From positions 1 through 64,000 of the forward strand of contig JAFGBD010000012.1 of assembly GCA_016933335.1 (NCBI GenBank): 64,000 nucleotides of DNA. Direction: 5' to 3'. The notes beneath the pieces were generated by a model. It was not told where the DNA came from. It did no database searches and saw only the letters and a list, made by a program, of their open reading frames with translations. Below are positions 1 to 9,879 of the stretch, piece by piece. Numbering within the stretch: position 1 is the first letter of the stretch; the number at the start of each line of letters is the position of its first letter. The stretch is from Bacteroidales bacterium. Its GTDB lineage: Bacteria; Bacteroidota; Bacteroidia; Bacteroidales; UBA10428. Made by a program: the position numbers and the translations under genes.

Positions 1-168
1 ATTATCCAGCAATCCCAATATGTTTAACAGGGTGGACTTACCGCAGCCTGACGGCCCCATAATTGCAACAAATTCACCTTTTGTTACCTCAAAGTTGACA
101 TCATTCAATGCGGTTGTCTCAACTTCATCTGTCCTGAATATTTTTTTCAGTTGTTCGGTTTGTATCAT
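1..168 (-). CDS. ABC transporter ATP-binding protein, LolD/MacB type (partial, N-terminus only)
   Basis: Only the first 56 codons lie in the window; the gene continues beyond base 1. Read on the minus strand from ATG at 168, the protein begins [17 protein letters not shown] and contains the Walker A motif GPSGCGKST at residues 39-47. The preceding segment ([19 protein letters not shown]) is typical of the LolD/MacB/FtsE-like ATPases that drive lipoprotein or peptide export through inner-membrane partners. The divergent neighbours are an NtrC-type regulator and its kinase, a neighbourhood I associate with MacB-type exporters in Bacteroidota, so control by that two-component system is plausible. 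The exact subfamily cannot be fixed from this fragment. Confidence 0.85.
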   Translation of the reverse strand, partial: MIQTEQLKKIFRTDEVETTALNDVNFEVTKGEFVAIMGPSGCGKSTLLNILGLLDN

Positions 169-395
169 TTTTGTACGTTTTTATTTATCCTTGTTGATCA
201 TGAAGGATTATTGCATTTATTATGCCATTAATCCTAGTCTATTGAATATTAATTATTTAACAATCAATTAGGGAGGATTTATCAAAATTTATGTTCCATT
301 CTGATACATTTGTTGTGTGAAATTGATACAAGGTTGTTATATTTACTGTAGCACAATATCACAGCAACACCATCCCTTTACGGACGGATTCCTGT

Positions 396-1784
396 ATGTA
401 CTCACAATTTAAAACCATGAAAACCGGCAACCTCCTGATCGTAGATGACAACCAGAGCGTACTGAATTCGCTTGAGCTCTTTCTGAAGCATCATTTCAGC
501 AAAGTGCTGTCCCTGAGATCCCCAAACCAGATTTCCTTTACGCTCAATAAGGAGGATGTGGATGTAGTTCTCCTGGACATGAATTTCACTGCAGGTATCA
601 ATACCGGTAATGAGGGTATTTACTGGCTCAGGAAAATACTTAAACTGGATCCGGCAATGGTTGTTGTGATGATAACAGCCTATGGGGATATTGAGCTTGC
701 TGTGAAAGCCATCAAAGAAGGAGCCACTGATTTTGTGATGAAGCCCTGGGATAATGAAAAACTGCTGGCAACCCTCCGGGCAGCGACAGAATTAAGGAGA
801 TCAAAGAGAGAAGTGAAAACGCTCCGCCTGAAACACAGGCAGCTTCATGATGATCTGGACAGGGATTATTCAAAGATCATAGGAGAATCAAAACCGATGA
901 AGGATCTGATGAAAACAATAAGCAAGATAGCCGCTACCGAAGCCAATGTGTTGATTCTTGGCGAAAACGGAACCGGAAAAGAACTGGTTGCCAGGGAAAT
1001 CCACCGGCAATCCAGGCGCCGGTTTAACGATTTTGTCAGCGTGGATCTTGGTGCACTGAGCGAGACATTATTTGAAAGCGAAATGTTCGGACATATCAAG
1101 GGATCATTTACCGATGCCAAGGAAGACAGGATAGGACGATTTGAGGCGGCTTCCGGTGGTACTTTATTCCTTGATGAAATCGGGAACCTGAATTTTTCTT
1201 TGCAGGCAAAGCTTTTAACCGCCATTGAACAAAAGAAAATCACACCGCTCGGAACAAATAAAGAGATTAAAGTCAATATCAGGCTGATCTCAGCCACCAA
1301 TAAGAATTTACATGAGATGGTCAATGAAAGTCTTTTTCGCGAAGATCTGTATTACCGGCTGAACACTGTGCAGGTCGAAGTCCCTCCGCTGCGTGAACGG
1401 GACGATGATATCTTTCCGCTTGCCGAATATTACCTGCAAATGTATGCTGCCAAATATAAGAAGACGCAAATCAGGTTTAAATCAGATGCCCTGGATAAGC
1501 TAAAGGCATATTCGTGGCCCGGCAATATAAGAGAATTAAGCCATACCATTGAAAAGGCCGTTATACTGTGTGACGCTGATTTCATCACATCACAGAGTTT
1601 TGACTTTTCGTCGCGGGTTCAGCTGGACAAAGGTCTGAAGAAAGGTTTAAGCCTCGAGGAAGGTGAAAAAATAATTATCATCAATGCCCTGAATAACCAT
1701 AACATGAACATCAGTGAAGCTGCCAGGGAACTTGGTATAGGCAGGCAGACCCTGTACCGGAAAATGGAGAAATATAAAATATAA
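396..1784 (+). CDS. Sigma-54-interacting response regulator (NtrC/Fis family)
   Basis: The 462-residue protein has three modules. A receiver domain (about 12-125) carries the acidic pair D17/D18, phospho-acceptor D61, T94 and K116. An AAA+ ATPase domain (about 160-395) has Walker A GENGTGKE at 189-196 and Walker B in GGTLFLDEIG. A C-terminal Fis-type helix-turn-helix (about 437-457) reads ISEAARELGIGRQTLYRKM. It should activate sigma-54 promoters when phosphorylated. The loop that contacts sigma-54, usually GAFTGA, here reads GSFTDA (236-241). The start could also be the ATG at 417 (MKTGNLL), which sits closer to the receiver fold. The kinase partner follows at 1902. Confidence 0.95.
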   Translation: MYSQFKTMKTGNLLIVDDNQSVLNSLELFLKHHFSKVLSLRSPNQISFTLNKEDVDVVLLDMNFTAGINTGNEGIYWLRKILKLDPAMVVVMITAYGDIELAVKAIKEGATDFVMKPWDNEKLLATLRAATELRRSKREVKTLRLKHRQLHDDLDRDYSKIIGESKPMKDLMKTISKIAATEANVLILGENGTGKELVAREIHRQSRRRFNDFVSVDLGALSETLFESEMFGHIKGSFTDAKEDRIGRFEAASGGTLFLDEIGNLNFSLQAKLLTAIEQKKITPLGTNKEIKVNIRLISATNKNLHEMVNESLFREDLYYRLNTVQVEVPPLRERDDDIFPLAEYYLQMYAAKYKKTQIRFKSDALDKLKAYSWPGNIRELSHTIEKAVILCDADFITSQSFDFSSRVQLDKGLKKGLSLEEGEKIIIINALNNHNMNISEAARELGIGRQTLYRKMEKYKI

Positions 1785-1901
1785 AAAAGATTTGCCATGA
1801 AAAGATTGCAGACGGGGCTGAGGATATCATAAAAGTCATTTTATAAAACATGATTCTTGATAATTCGATCAACAACATAATATCCTGATATAATTAAACC
1901 T

Positions 1902-3260
1902 ATGATCTACAAAAGTTTATATATAAACCTGATTGTCAGAATCATATTTATTGCCATTACCTGTTTTATCCTGGCATTCATATATTTTACCCTCAGAGAC
2001 TGGATCATCCTGATCAATATTCTCCTGTTTCTCATCCTGCAGGTGATCCTGCTGATAAGCTATATGAACCGCCTTAATACGGATCTGTTCAATTTCTTTT
2101 CGGCCATTCGCAACGACGACTCATCCATAGTCTACAAACGCATGGCCCCTTCAAAATCGCTGGTCAGACTGTATGAATGCTTTGATGACATCAACAACAG
2201 AATCAGAAGGCTGAAAATTGAAACCGTAAATAAGAATCTTTATCTGCAAAATCTTATTGAACATGTTGCCATCGGACTGATATCTTTTGACAGGGAGGGA
2301 AATGTTGAGCTGATCAACACTGCTGCCCGAAAGCTTTTTAATATTCCATCCATAAGGAATATCAGCCGGCTGAAAAAAACCGATGGCAGCCTGCCTGATA
2401 AACTGATAAAAATGACCCCCGGATCACAGTTGCTGTTAAACCTTAAAGTCAATCAGGAACTGCTCAAAATTGCCGTGAAAGCAACCTTATTCAGGATTGA
2501 GCAAAAAGAAATCAGGCTGCTGTCGTTCCAGAACATAAAAACCGAGCTTGAGGAAAATGAACTTGATTCTTACCATAAGCTTATCAGGATCTTAACACAT
2601 GAGATCATGAATTCTACCGGTCCCATCCTCTCCTCCATAAGCACCATCAAAGAATTATTGACCGAAAAGAGTACAGGCGCCACCAAAAATCTAAACCAGA
2701 TAAGCCAGGAATTGCTGGATGATTCGGTAAAAGGGCTCAACATTGTTGAGGAAAGAAGTACAGGACTGGCAGATTTCGTAGAAAAGTTCAGGAATCTGAC
2801 ATTACTTCCAAAACCTATCTTCAAGAAGATACGTGTTTCGGATCTGCTGAAAGACATTGAACTGCTTATGAAAACCGAATGCAAAAGAAACAACATCAGA
2901 TTTACCGTTGAAGTAACTCCCGGAAACCTAACTGTAAATGCAGATAAAAAACTCATTGAGCAGGTAATCATTAATCTGGTTACGAATTCCATCCAGGCTT
3001 TCAACCATCAAAAAGAGAAAAGAATCATGATCAGGGCTTACAAAAGCACAGATAACAAGGTAGTCATGCAATTGACTGACAATGGCTCAGGCATACCTGA
3101 TGAAGAGATGGATCAGATTTTTATTCCATTTTATACGACCAAGGAGAAAGGCTCAGGTATCGGGTTGAGCCTTTCGCGGCAGATCATGAGATTGCATAAC
3201 GGTACGATTTCGCTAAAGTCGGAGCCAGGCATTGAGACATCTGCCATTCTTGAATTTTAA
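1902..3260 (+). CDS. Membrane sensor histidine kinase, NtrB/NtrY-like
   Basis: The 452-residue protein has two predicted membrane segments near the N-terminus (about 10-30 and 36-54), a PAS-like region (about 115-170) and a kinase core. The phospho-acceptor is H233 in ILTHEIMNS. The N box (QVIINLVTNSIQAF), G1 box (LTDNGSGIPDE), F box (IFIPFYTTKEKG) and G2 (GSGIGLSLS) are all intact, so it should be an active kinase. It lies about 115 bp downstream of the NtrC-type regulator on the same strand and is its likely partner. There is almost no periplasmic loop between the two helices, so the signal is probably sensed in the membrane or through the PAS region. Confidence 0.93.
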   Translation: MIYKSLYINLIVRIIFIAITCFILAFIYFTLRDWIILINILLFLILQVILLISYMNRLNTDLFNFFSAIRNDDSSIVYKRMAPSKSLVRLYECFDDINNRIRRLKIETVNKNLYLQNLIEHVAIGLISFDREGNVELINTAARKLFNIPSIRNISRLKKTDGSLPDKLIKMTPGSQLLLNLKVNQELLKIAVKATLFRIEQKEIRLLSFQNIKTELEENELDSYHKLIRILTHEIMNSTGPILSSISTIKELLTEKSTGATKNLNQISQELLDDSVKGLNIVEERSTGLADFVEKFRNLTLLPKPIFKKIRVSDLLKDIELLMKTECKRNNIRFTVEVTPGNLTVNADKKLIEQVIINLVTNSIQAFNHQKEKRIMIRAYKSTDNKVVMQLTDNGSGIPDEEMDQIFIPFYTTKEKGSGIGLSLSRQIMRLHNGTISLKSEPGIETSAILEF

Positions 3261-3303
3261 CATATGTATTGAATCTTTTCAAATAAGATCGTAACTTACA
3301 TAC

Positions 3304-4245
3304 ATGTATTATTTTTGCAAAAAAATGATTTCACCAAAAAAAGACCTTGTATTTTTGATTATTTTAATCTTGCCAACCAGCTCATACTGTATGAAAACTC
3401 CCTGCGGAAAAACCGGTCTGAACATCCCGGATACACTCCACGGATGGGTGTCAAAAGAAACCCTGCATATGGAGACCAGAGAAGCACTGTATGATTATAT
3501 CGATGGTGGTGCCGAACAGTTCATTTCTTATGGTTATGCCGGCGCTGTCTCAAAAACATTTGAAAAACCTGGGGAGCCTGAAGTAAGAGCTGAGATATTT
3601 GACATGCAGGACTCGAAAAATGCTTACGGCATCTTTTCCAATATCAGGTACGAAGAAAATGCAGGGTACGGACAGGGGGCTCAATATGTCAAAGGAGCAT
3701 TGTTTTTCTGGAAAGATAGGTATTTTATCAATATAACAACCATTGAAGAGACAAATGAGACTGAAAGCTTCATCAGGCAACTAGCGGAATTTATCCAGGA
3801 TCTGATACCTGAACCGGGTGAAAAACCCGGAATACTCAAAGTACTTCCCATACAGGATCTTGACAGGAACGGAATCCTGTATTTTCATCATTATATCTGG
3901 CTGAATGCCTATCACTTTATTTCAAACGACAATCTTTTTTTCATAGATGATGAAACAGATGCCCTGTTAGCCAGATACGGGACTGCGGATGAACGTTCGG
4001 TTCTCCTCGTCATTCATTATAATAATACCGGGGATATGGAAAAGGCATACAATAACTTTATAAGCCAGTATTTCACCGGAGTATTGAACACCAGTATTTT
4101 CCAGACTGAGGACGACAGATGGATGGGCCTTACTGCGGAGAAAGATTTTATTATTGCTGTGTTCAATGGTATAACCGAAAAACAGGTGAGACGGCTTATA
4201 CAGGAAACCACTGAAAGAATCAGGGATCTTTCCGGATCGATATAA
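3304..4245 (+). CDS. DUF6599-family secreted protein
   Basis: The protein has 313 residues from this ATG, or 306 from ATG 3325 (MISPKKDLVF). A hydrophobic stretch at about 15-25 looks like a signal peptide. The core contains ALYDYIDGGAEQFISYGY, then EIFDMQDSKNAYGIFSNIR, a pattern I recognise from the DUF6599 family; its biochemical role is unknown. A TATTTTTG box at 3310-3317 overlaps the upstream start, which favours the 3325 start, though no good -33 element accompanies it. The next gene (Tat-exported DUF362 protein) follows after 42 bp and is probably co-transcribed. Confidence 0.75.
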   Translation: MYYFCKKMISPKKDLVFLIILILPTSSYCMKTPCGKTGLNIPDTLHGWVSKETLHMETREALYDYIDGGAEQFISYGYAGAVSKTFEKPGEPEVRAEIFDMQDSKNAYGIFSNIRYEENAGYGQGAQYVKGALFFWKDRYFINITTIEETNETESFIRQLAEFIQDLIPEPGEKPGILKVLPIQDLDRNGILYFHHYIWLNAYHFISNDNLFFIDDETDALLARYGTADERSVLLVIHYNNTGDMEKAYNNFISQYFTGVLNTSIFQTEDDRWMGLTAEKDFIIAVFNGITEKQVRRLIQETTERIRDLSGSI

Positions 4246-4287
4246 AACATCACAAAATTAATACAGCAATATTTTAAACAATTAAGT

Positions 4288-5184
4288 ATGGCACATCAAA
4301 AGATTACACGGAGAAAAATGATCAAAAACACCACTGCCGCAACAGTGGGTGGAGCATTGTTTCTGAATTCACTTCCCGGAATATGGGGCTCATCTTCTGA
4401 AAAGAAGACCAGGGTTGTCCTGATCAGGGATGAAAGGATCCCGGACTATGGTACTGACCCGGATCAGGATGTTGTACAGGAAATGCTTGACAGGGCAGTT
4501 ATTGAGCTTACCGGCGCAACAAATATCAATGAAGCCTGGGAAAAAATAATCAGGCCTGACGATATTGTCGGGATCAAAACCAATGCATGGAAATACCTGC
4601 CTACCCCGAAAGAGGTTGAAAATGGCTTGAAAAAGAGGATCTTAAAAACCGGGGTGGCCGAAAACAACATCGCGATCAGCGACAGGGGTGTACGAAACAT
4701 GCCGGTGTTTCAGAAAGCCACTGCACTGATAAACACCCGCCCGATGAGGACCCATGCCTGGTCGGGTGTCGGCAGCCTTCTGAAAAACCAGATCATGTTT
4801 GCGGAAAGACCATCTGCATACCATGATGATGCCTGTGCCGATCTGGCCACACTCTGGGAGTTGCCGCAGATAAAAGGAAAAACCAGGCTGAATGTTCTTG
4901 TGATGTTTACCCCGCTTTTCCATGGTGTCGGACCGCATCACTTCAATAAAGAATATGTCTGGTCATACAAAGGTCTGGTTGTCAGTTTCGATCCGGTCGC
5001 TGCAGATTCTGTCGGATTGCAGATCATCCAGGCAAGGCGCCGTGAGTATTTCGGAGAAGACAGACCGCTTAGTCCCCATGCCAAACACATCGAATATGCC
5101 GAAACAAGGCACCGCCTGGGTGTTGCAGATCCTGCCCGGATCGAGCTGGTCAGGCTTGGCTATAAGGAGGGCATGCTTATTTAA
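4288..5184 (+). CDS. Tat-exported DUF362-domain protein
   Basis: The 298-residue protein starts with a twin-arginine signal (TRRKMIKN, R8/R9, then a hydrophobic stretch to about residue 30), so it is exported folded. The body (RVVLIRDERIPDYG, then DDIVGIKTNAW and SDRGV) resembles the DUF362 family, members of which often carry 4Fe-4S ferredoxin domains. I see no CxxCxxC ferredoxin motif here, so this is the bare domain. It probably forms a unit with the DUF6599 gene just upstream. The function is unknown; a cofactor or redox role is only inferred from Tat export. Confidence 0.78.
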   Translation: MAHQKITRRKMIKNTTAATVGGALFLNSLPGIWGSSSEKKTRVVLIRDERIPDYGTDPDQDVVQEMLDRAVIELTGATNINEAWEKIIRPDDIVGIKTNAWKYLPTPKEVENGLKKRILKTGVAENNIAISDRGVRNMPVFQKATALINTRPMRTHAWSGVGSLLKNQIMFAERPSAYHDDACADLATLWELPQIKGKTRLNVLVMFTPLFHGVGPHHFNKEYVWSYKGLVVSFDPVAADSVGLQIIQARRREYFGEDRPLSPHAKHIEYAETRHRLGVADPARIELVRLGYKEGMLI

Positions 5185-5285
5185 AGGATTATATCCAAAC
5201 CGGATGAAGCATGAAAATATTTAAATACCGGCAACCGGTTATTTAAGAATAAAACTTATTAAACGTCCATTTCATTTATTTACTG

Positions 5286-6008
5286 ATGAAAAAATACAAA
5301 ATACCTCTTTTTTCTTTCCTGCTGGCACTGTCCGTTCAGGGTTGCTATATTAATCCTGGCGAAAGTGTTACGGGCAATGGTCATGTAACAGAAGAGACAA
5401 GACACGCCGATGGTTTTCATTCCCTGAAAGTCTCCAGCGGAATAGACGTATTTATTTCCCGGAGCGATGAAGAGTTTTTAAGGGTTGAAGCTGACGAAAA
5501 CCTTCTGGAACATATCAGGACGGAGGTCACAGACAACAAACTGAAAATATACACAGATGTAAACATTCGCATGGCCAGGTCAAAAAAGGTTTACCTGGGA
5601 TATAAAGAACTGAAATCAATTCATATTTCCAGTGCCGGTGATGTTGAAGGTGAAAATACATTGCAGACAGATAATCTCGAGCTCAGGCTCAGCAGTGCCG
5701 GAGAGCTGAAGCTTGATGTTATTGCAGATGAAATAGACCTGGAAATCAGCAGTTCGGGTAATGCAACGCTTTCAGGCAGAACCGGTTACATGCATGCTGG
5801 CCTAAGCAGTGCAGGAAACCTGAATGCATTCGGCCTGGAGGCTTCCAGGGCAGAGGTCTCTGTATCAAGCGCAGGTGACGCCAGGGTATATGTGACCGAC
5901 GAAGCCAGGTTCAGATGCAGCAGTGCTGGTGATATTGTATATAAGGGAGACCCCGAAATCGTTGACATGCATACCTCGAGTGCAGGAAATATCAGGAAGA
6001 AAAACTGA
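5286..6008 (+). CDS. GIN-domain (DUF2807) lipoprotein
   Basis: The 240-residue protein has a lipoprotein signal peptide with the acylated cysteine at C20 (LSVQGC). The rest is built of short beta-strand repeats marked by recurring SSAG/SSGN turns (about eight), typical of the DUF2807 putative auto-transporter adhesin head (GIN) domain, a right-handed beta-helix-like fold common in Bacteroidota. It is probably anchored to the outer membrane. Its role is unknown; adhesin naming is by homology only. It stands alone and converges with the carbamate kinase gene. Confidence 0.85.
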   Translation: MKKYKIPLFSFLLALSVQGCYINPGESVTGNGHVTEETRHADGFHSLKVSSGIDVFISRSDEEFLRVEADENLLEHIRTEVTDNKLKIYTDVNIRMARSKKVYLGYKELKSIHISSAGDVEGENTLQTDNLELRLSSAGELKLDVIADEIDLEISSSGNATLSGRTGYMHAGLSSAGNLNAFGLEASRAEVSVSSAGDARVYVTDEARFRCSSAGDIVYKGDPEIVDMHTSSAGNIRKKN

Positions 6009-6070
6009 CCGGTGTCAGGATTCTCTGTCAGGATCCCGCAAATATTCCGGGAGATGCGGCCATCATCCGG

Positions 6071-7024
6071 TCAATCATAAAACATGGTTATCCTGGAACC
6101 GTATTTTTTATTCTTTAGCCTGGTAGCTTCGGTGATGACACTCTTTTCTCCTCCTCTCTCGATAAAATAAAGAGACGCTTCTATCTTGGGCTTCATGTTG
6201 CCTTCCCCGAACATGTTTTGCTCAAGATACTTCCTTGTGTCATTGTAATCAAGAAATTCGGCAATTTTCTGGTCAGGCGTCTGATAATTCAGATAGACGT
6301 AAGGCACATCCGTTAAAAAATACAGCTCTCGGGCTCCTATGGAGACAGCAAGCAGGGCTGATGCAAAATCTTTGTCAATAACGGCCTCAACAGGCCTCAC
6401 ATTGTTTTTGTTGTCAATATAAACGGGAATACCGCCTCCTCCGGCAGTGATGACAATATTGTCTTTCATTGCCAGCTGTTTGATTGCATCCTTATTCATG
6501 ATATCCACCGGCTCAGGCGAAGGGACCACTCGTCTGAACCCGTTTTCAGCTTTTAATTCAGACTTGAATTTCCATCCCTTGGTCCTTTCAAGTTCCCGGA
6601 TCATATCTTTCGGATAAGATCTTCCAATTCTCTTGGTCGGGTTTTTAAAAGCCTTTCCCTTATGATTGACAATGACCTGGCTGACTATTGTTATCACATT
6701 TCTGTGCAACCCGTGTTTATTCAGAACATTGCGCAGGATGCGCTCAATCATATAGCCGATCTCTCCCTGTGTGCCTGCAACGCAGATGTCCAGAGGCATC
6801 TGCGGTATATTGTAGACCGACTCACCCGCATCATTCTTCAGCAGAATGTCCCCTACCTGCGGACCATTTCCATGGGTGATGACCAGCCTGTAGTTATTCT
6901 CCACAAGAAAAACAAGGTTTTCAAGGGTTTTAAAAGTATTCCTTTCCTGCTCTTCAATGGTTCCCTTCTGGTAATCCCGCTGAAGGGCATTGCCTCCCAA
7001 TGCTACAACTGCAAGTTTTTTCAC
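6071..7024 (-). CDS. arcC: Carbamate kinase
   Basis: The 317-residue protein, of normal family length, begins KKLAVVALGGNALQ and contains ITHGNGPQVGD and the C-terminal GNMKPKIEA, all typical of the amino-acid kinase superfamily carbamate kinases. It interconverts carbamoyl phosphate plus ADP with carbamate (then ammonia and CO2) plus ATP. The start codon is GTG at 7024; no better ATG is in frame. No arginine deiminase or ornithine carbamoyltransferase gene is adjacent, so the substrate route is not shown by context. Confidence 0.95.
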   Translation of the reverse strand: MKKLAVVALGGNALQRDYQKGTIEEQERNTFKTLENLVFLVENNYRLVITHGNGPQVGDILLKNDAGESVYNIPQMPLDICVAGTQGEIGYMIERILRNVLNKHGLHRNVITIVSQVIVNHKGKAFKNPTKRIGRSYPKDMIRELERTKGWKFKSELKAENGFRRVVPSPEPVDIMNKDAIKQLAMKDNIVITAGGGGIPVYIDNKNNVRPVEAVIDKDFASALLAVSIGARELYFLTDVPYVYLNYQTPDQKIAEFLDYNDTRKYLEQNMFGEGNMKPKIEASLYFIERGGEKSVITEATRLKNKKYGSRITMFYD

Positions 7025-7186
7025 CAGTTTATATTTGTATCATACATTCGCTTTGTACCCTGGTTAACAGGAAATCAGATCACTTATCTCCGTAATGAAT
7101 AAATAAATTAAAAGTTAGCGCAAAAAGACTGATTAATCCATGACATCGGTCAATAAATAAAGCAGCCAGCAAAGGTGGGACATATT

Positions 7187-8152
7187 TCAGTGATACCTGC
7201 CCGGAATCAGATACTTAGTGACATATTCATCCACACCTGTTTCAAGATCTGTGAATTCCGCCGTATAACCTGCATTGCGCAGCTTATCCATTTTTGCTTC
7301 CGTAAAATACTGGTATCTGTCCCTGATATCTGCCGGTGTGTCAATAAACTCAATATCAACAGGTTTATTCATCGAACCGAATACCCCATTTACCAGATCT
7401 GTGAATGTCCTTGCCCTGCCGGTCCCCAGATTGTATATGCCTGAAGGCTTCCGGTTTCTCATAAAATAGAATAAGACTCCTGTCACATCCTTCACATAAA
7501 TAAAATCTCTTTTTTGCTCTCCGTCTTTAAAATCAGGACGGTGAGATTTAAACAGCTTCATTTTACCTGTTGACATAATCTGATGACAGGCATGGAAAAC
7601 AACCGATGCCATCCTCCCTTTATGGTATTCATTGGGGCCGTAAACATTAAAAAACTTGAACCCCTGCCATTGCGGAGGGGTGTTATTCTGTCGAAGCACC
7701 CATTTATCAAAATCGTTCTTGGATTCCCCGTAAGGATTCAAAGGTTGCAGCTTTTCCACGATCTCGTGTGAGTCGATATAACCCAGTTCACCAAGTCCGT
7801 ATGTGGCAGCAGAAGAAGCATAGATAAGGGGTATCTGAAATGCAGAGCAAAGCTGCCATACCTTTCTGGAATAACCCAGGTTCAGCCGTTCGAATACGCT
7901 CCTGTCAAATTCAGCAGTGTCTGTCCGTGCTCCCATATGAAAAACACATTTGACATGCCTGTGATTTTCATTCATCCATTTAAAGAATAAATCACGATGG
8001 AGACGGTCGCTGTATTTTTTATCTGAAAGATTTCTGTTTTTGCTTTCATCAGAGAAATCATCAACTGCCATGATTTCATCAATGCCTTCAGAGTTTAGTT
8101 TTTTTATAAGATTACTGCCGATGAAACCGGCTGCTCCTGTAACAATTATCAT
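7187..8152 (-). CDS. hldD: ADP-L-glycero-D-manno-heptose-6-epimerase
   Basis: The 321-residue extended SDR protein has the NADP-binding GAAGFIG motif at residues 6-12 and the catalytic pair Y141/K145 in YGESK. Segments FHMGARTDT and DFIYVKDVT are characteristic of HldD (RfaD/GmhD). It converts ADP-D-glycero-beta-D-manno-heptose to the L-glycero form for the lipopolysaccharide inner core. This ADP-heptose pathway is distinct from the GDP-heptose operon at 27-30.6 kb, although the two normally share GmhA. Confidence 0.95.
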   Translation of the reverse strand: MIIVTGAAGFIGSNLIKKLNSEGIDEIMAVDDFSDESKNRNLSDKKYSDRLHRDLFFKWMNENHRHVKCVFHMGARTDTAEFDRSVFERLNLGYSRKVWQLCSAFQIPLIYASSAATYGLGELGYIDSHEIVEKLQPLNPYGESKNDFDKWVLRQNNTPPQWQGFKFFNVYGPNEYHKGRMASVVFHACHQIMSTGKMKLFKSHRPDFKDGEQKRDFIYVKDVTGVLFYFMRNRKPSGIYNLGTGRARTFTDLVNGVFGSMNKPVDIEFIDTPADIRDRYQYFTEAKMDKLRNAGYTAEFTDLETGVDEYVTKYLIPGRYH

Positions 8153-8232
8153 ATGAAGATATTTAGAATATTACGGTACAAAGAAAACGAAAATATGGAA
8201 ACGGTTAAAAGAAGGTGACAGATTATTTTGCT

Positions 8233-8922
8233 TCAGTCAATCCTGAGCTCATCAAAAACTGCAATGACAGTATCGGTAAGATTATCAATGGCAAGCGGGA
8301 TATTCCAGCTTTCTATCCTTTGTATCTCAACAAAATTTGAAATGGCCCGGATCTGAAGAAATGGTACTTTCTCACTGAGACAGACGTAAAAAAAAGCTGC
8401 TCCGTCCATGGTTTCAATTTCAGGGTTGAATTTCTCTTTAATTCTTTCCATACTTTCCTTTGATCCGTGTAAGGTATTCACCGTAACAGCTTTAACAGGA
8501 ATTAAAGATTCTATTTCTTCTATTTCAAAATTACCAAGACTTCTTAATATCTCATCCGTAAACGGGTAGCTGTTTTCATCCATCATTTCCTTTTCTCCCA
8601 GCGTATAAAACGCTCCCTTCTCTTCAACACCCAGATCGGCAAACTGGTCCTGTACCACATTCACAATGAAACCCTGTTCAAGGAAATAATCGAAACTGCC
8701 TGCAATGCCAATGTTTATAGCTAAATCGTAACTGACAGTCCCAAGAATTTTAGTAAGATGGTAAGCCATGAATACACCGCCTGTTCCTGTAATAAGTATA
8801 TCAATGAGTAAATTTCCATAGCGGTGTGCAGAAAGATATGGGCGGTGCTGTTGTATAAGCTGCAGTCTGTCCTTTAATTTTTTAACATCCCGATGTGTTG
8901 CTGCTACTACTAGTATCTTCAA
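8233..8922 (-). CDS. mqnB: Futalosine hydrolase
   Basis: The 229-residue member of the nucleoside phosphorylase/hydrolase fold carries ITGTGGVFMAYHL, INIGIAGSF and the C-terminal ETMDGAAFFYVCL and IRAISNFVE, which fit futalosine hydrolase better than MTA/SAH nucleosidase. It would release hypoxanthine from futalosine in the Mqn route to menaquinone. The start is TTG at 8922 (LKILVVAATHRDV read as M); no in-frame ATG lies close upstream. It is followed on the same strand by hldD after 80 bp. Confidence 0.88.
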   Translation of the reverse strand: MKILVVAATHRDVKKLKDRLQLIQQHRPYLSAHRYGNLLIDILITGTGGVFMAYHLTKILGTVSYDLAINIGIAGSFDYFLEQGFIVNVVQDQFADLGVEEKGAFYTLGEKEMMDENSYPFTDEILRSLGNFEIEEIESLIPVKAVTVNTLHGSKESMERIKEKFNPEIETMDGAAFFYVCLSEKVPFLQIRAISNFVEIQRIESWNIPLAIDNLTDTVIAVFDELRID

Positions 8923-9141
8923 TATCTGATAATTTTCTGTCCGGTTTTCTAAATAAAAATTAATCTTAACTTTGGCAGCTTATTCTCATCCGTTTTGATC
9001 GCATTTTCAGATTAACCTGTATTTCTCAGGATGATATTAATTGCTTCAATTTATTAAGAATACAGGTTAAAATTAATGTTTTTTTTGATTTTAGTGAACA
9101 ATTAAATAATTTCAGGCCATAAGAATACAAACCAATAAACC

Positions 9142-9783
9142 ATGATATCTGACAATAATGAATACCTCCGGAATAGATCTGAAGACGGGTATGAGCGGGT
9201 GGAAAAATTCGACGAAACAAAGACTAAAAGGCTAACAGAACTTTACAGGGAAGTGCTTAAAAATATCGGCGAAGATCCGGTTCGCGAAGGATTAATGGAC
9301 ACACCCGAAAGAATGGCAAAGTCTATTCAGTTTTTAACACATGGTTACCAGATAGATCCGGCTGAAATACTTAGGTCTGCCAAGTTCCGGGAAGACTACC
9401 GGCAAATGGTGCTGGTCAAGGATATTGAGATCTATTCGCTGTGCGAACACCACATGATCCCCTTTATTGGAAAAGCCCATGTTGCTTACATTCCAAACGG
9501 ATATATTACCGGCCTGAGCAAAATAGCAAGGGTTGTTGATGCATTTGCACGAAGATTGCAGGTACAGGAGAGACTGACCGTTCAGATCAGGGATTGTATC
9601 CAGGAAACCCTTAACCCGTTGGGAGTAGCAGTTGTAATTGAAGCCCTGCACTTATGCATGGCCATGCGTGGTGTTCAGAAGCAAAATTCGGTAACAACGA
9701 CTTCTGCCTTTACAGGCTGTTTCCTGAAAGATTACCGAACCCGTGAGGAATATATCCATCTTATCGGAACAAAGCTGCATTGA
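9142..9783 (+). CDS. folE: GTP cyclohydrolase I
   Basis: The 213-residue protein has normal type I length. Zinc ligands are visible: C101 and H104 in CEHHMIPF and C172 in HLCMAMRG, along with the conserved GLSKIARVV segment. It converts GTP to dihydroneopterin triphosphate, the first step of folate synthesis (and of pterin or queuosine precursors). A TAACTTTG box at 8967-8974 is the nearest promoter-like signal, but it is distant and lacks a good -33 element. Confidence 0.97.
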   Translation: MISDNNEYLRNRSEDGYERVEKFDETKTKRLTELYREVLKNIGEDPVREGLMDTPERMAKSIQFLTHGYQIDPAEILRSAKFREDYRQMVLVKDIEIYSLCEHHMIPFIGKAHVAYIPNGYITGLSKIARVVDAFARRLQVQERLTVQIRDCIQETLNPLGVAVVIEALHLCMAMRGVQKQNSVTTTSAFTGCFLKDYRTREEYIHLIGTKLH

Positions 9784-9879
9784 TATTTTAATTGTTTAAT
9801 AATCAATTCAAGGAAGACAGGATTGTTACCAGCATCAGAACATACCTCATATTATTAACCTGAAATAAAAAGTCTGATT

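Noticed and set aside
866-1324. Minus-strand frame inside the NtrC-type regulator
   Set aside because: Antisense of the AAA+ domain; composition Ser/Leu-rich as typical for shadow frames.
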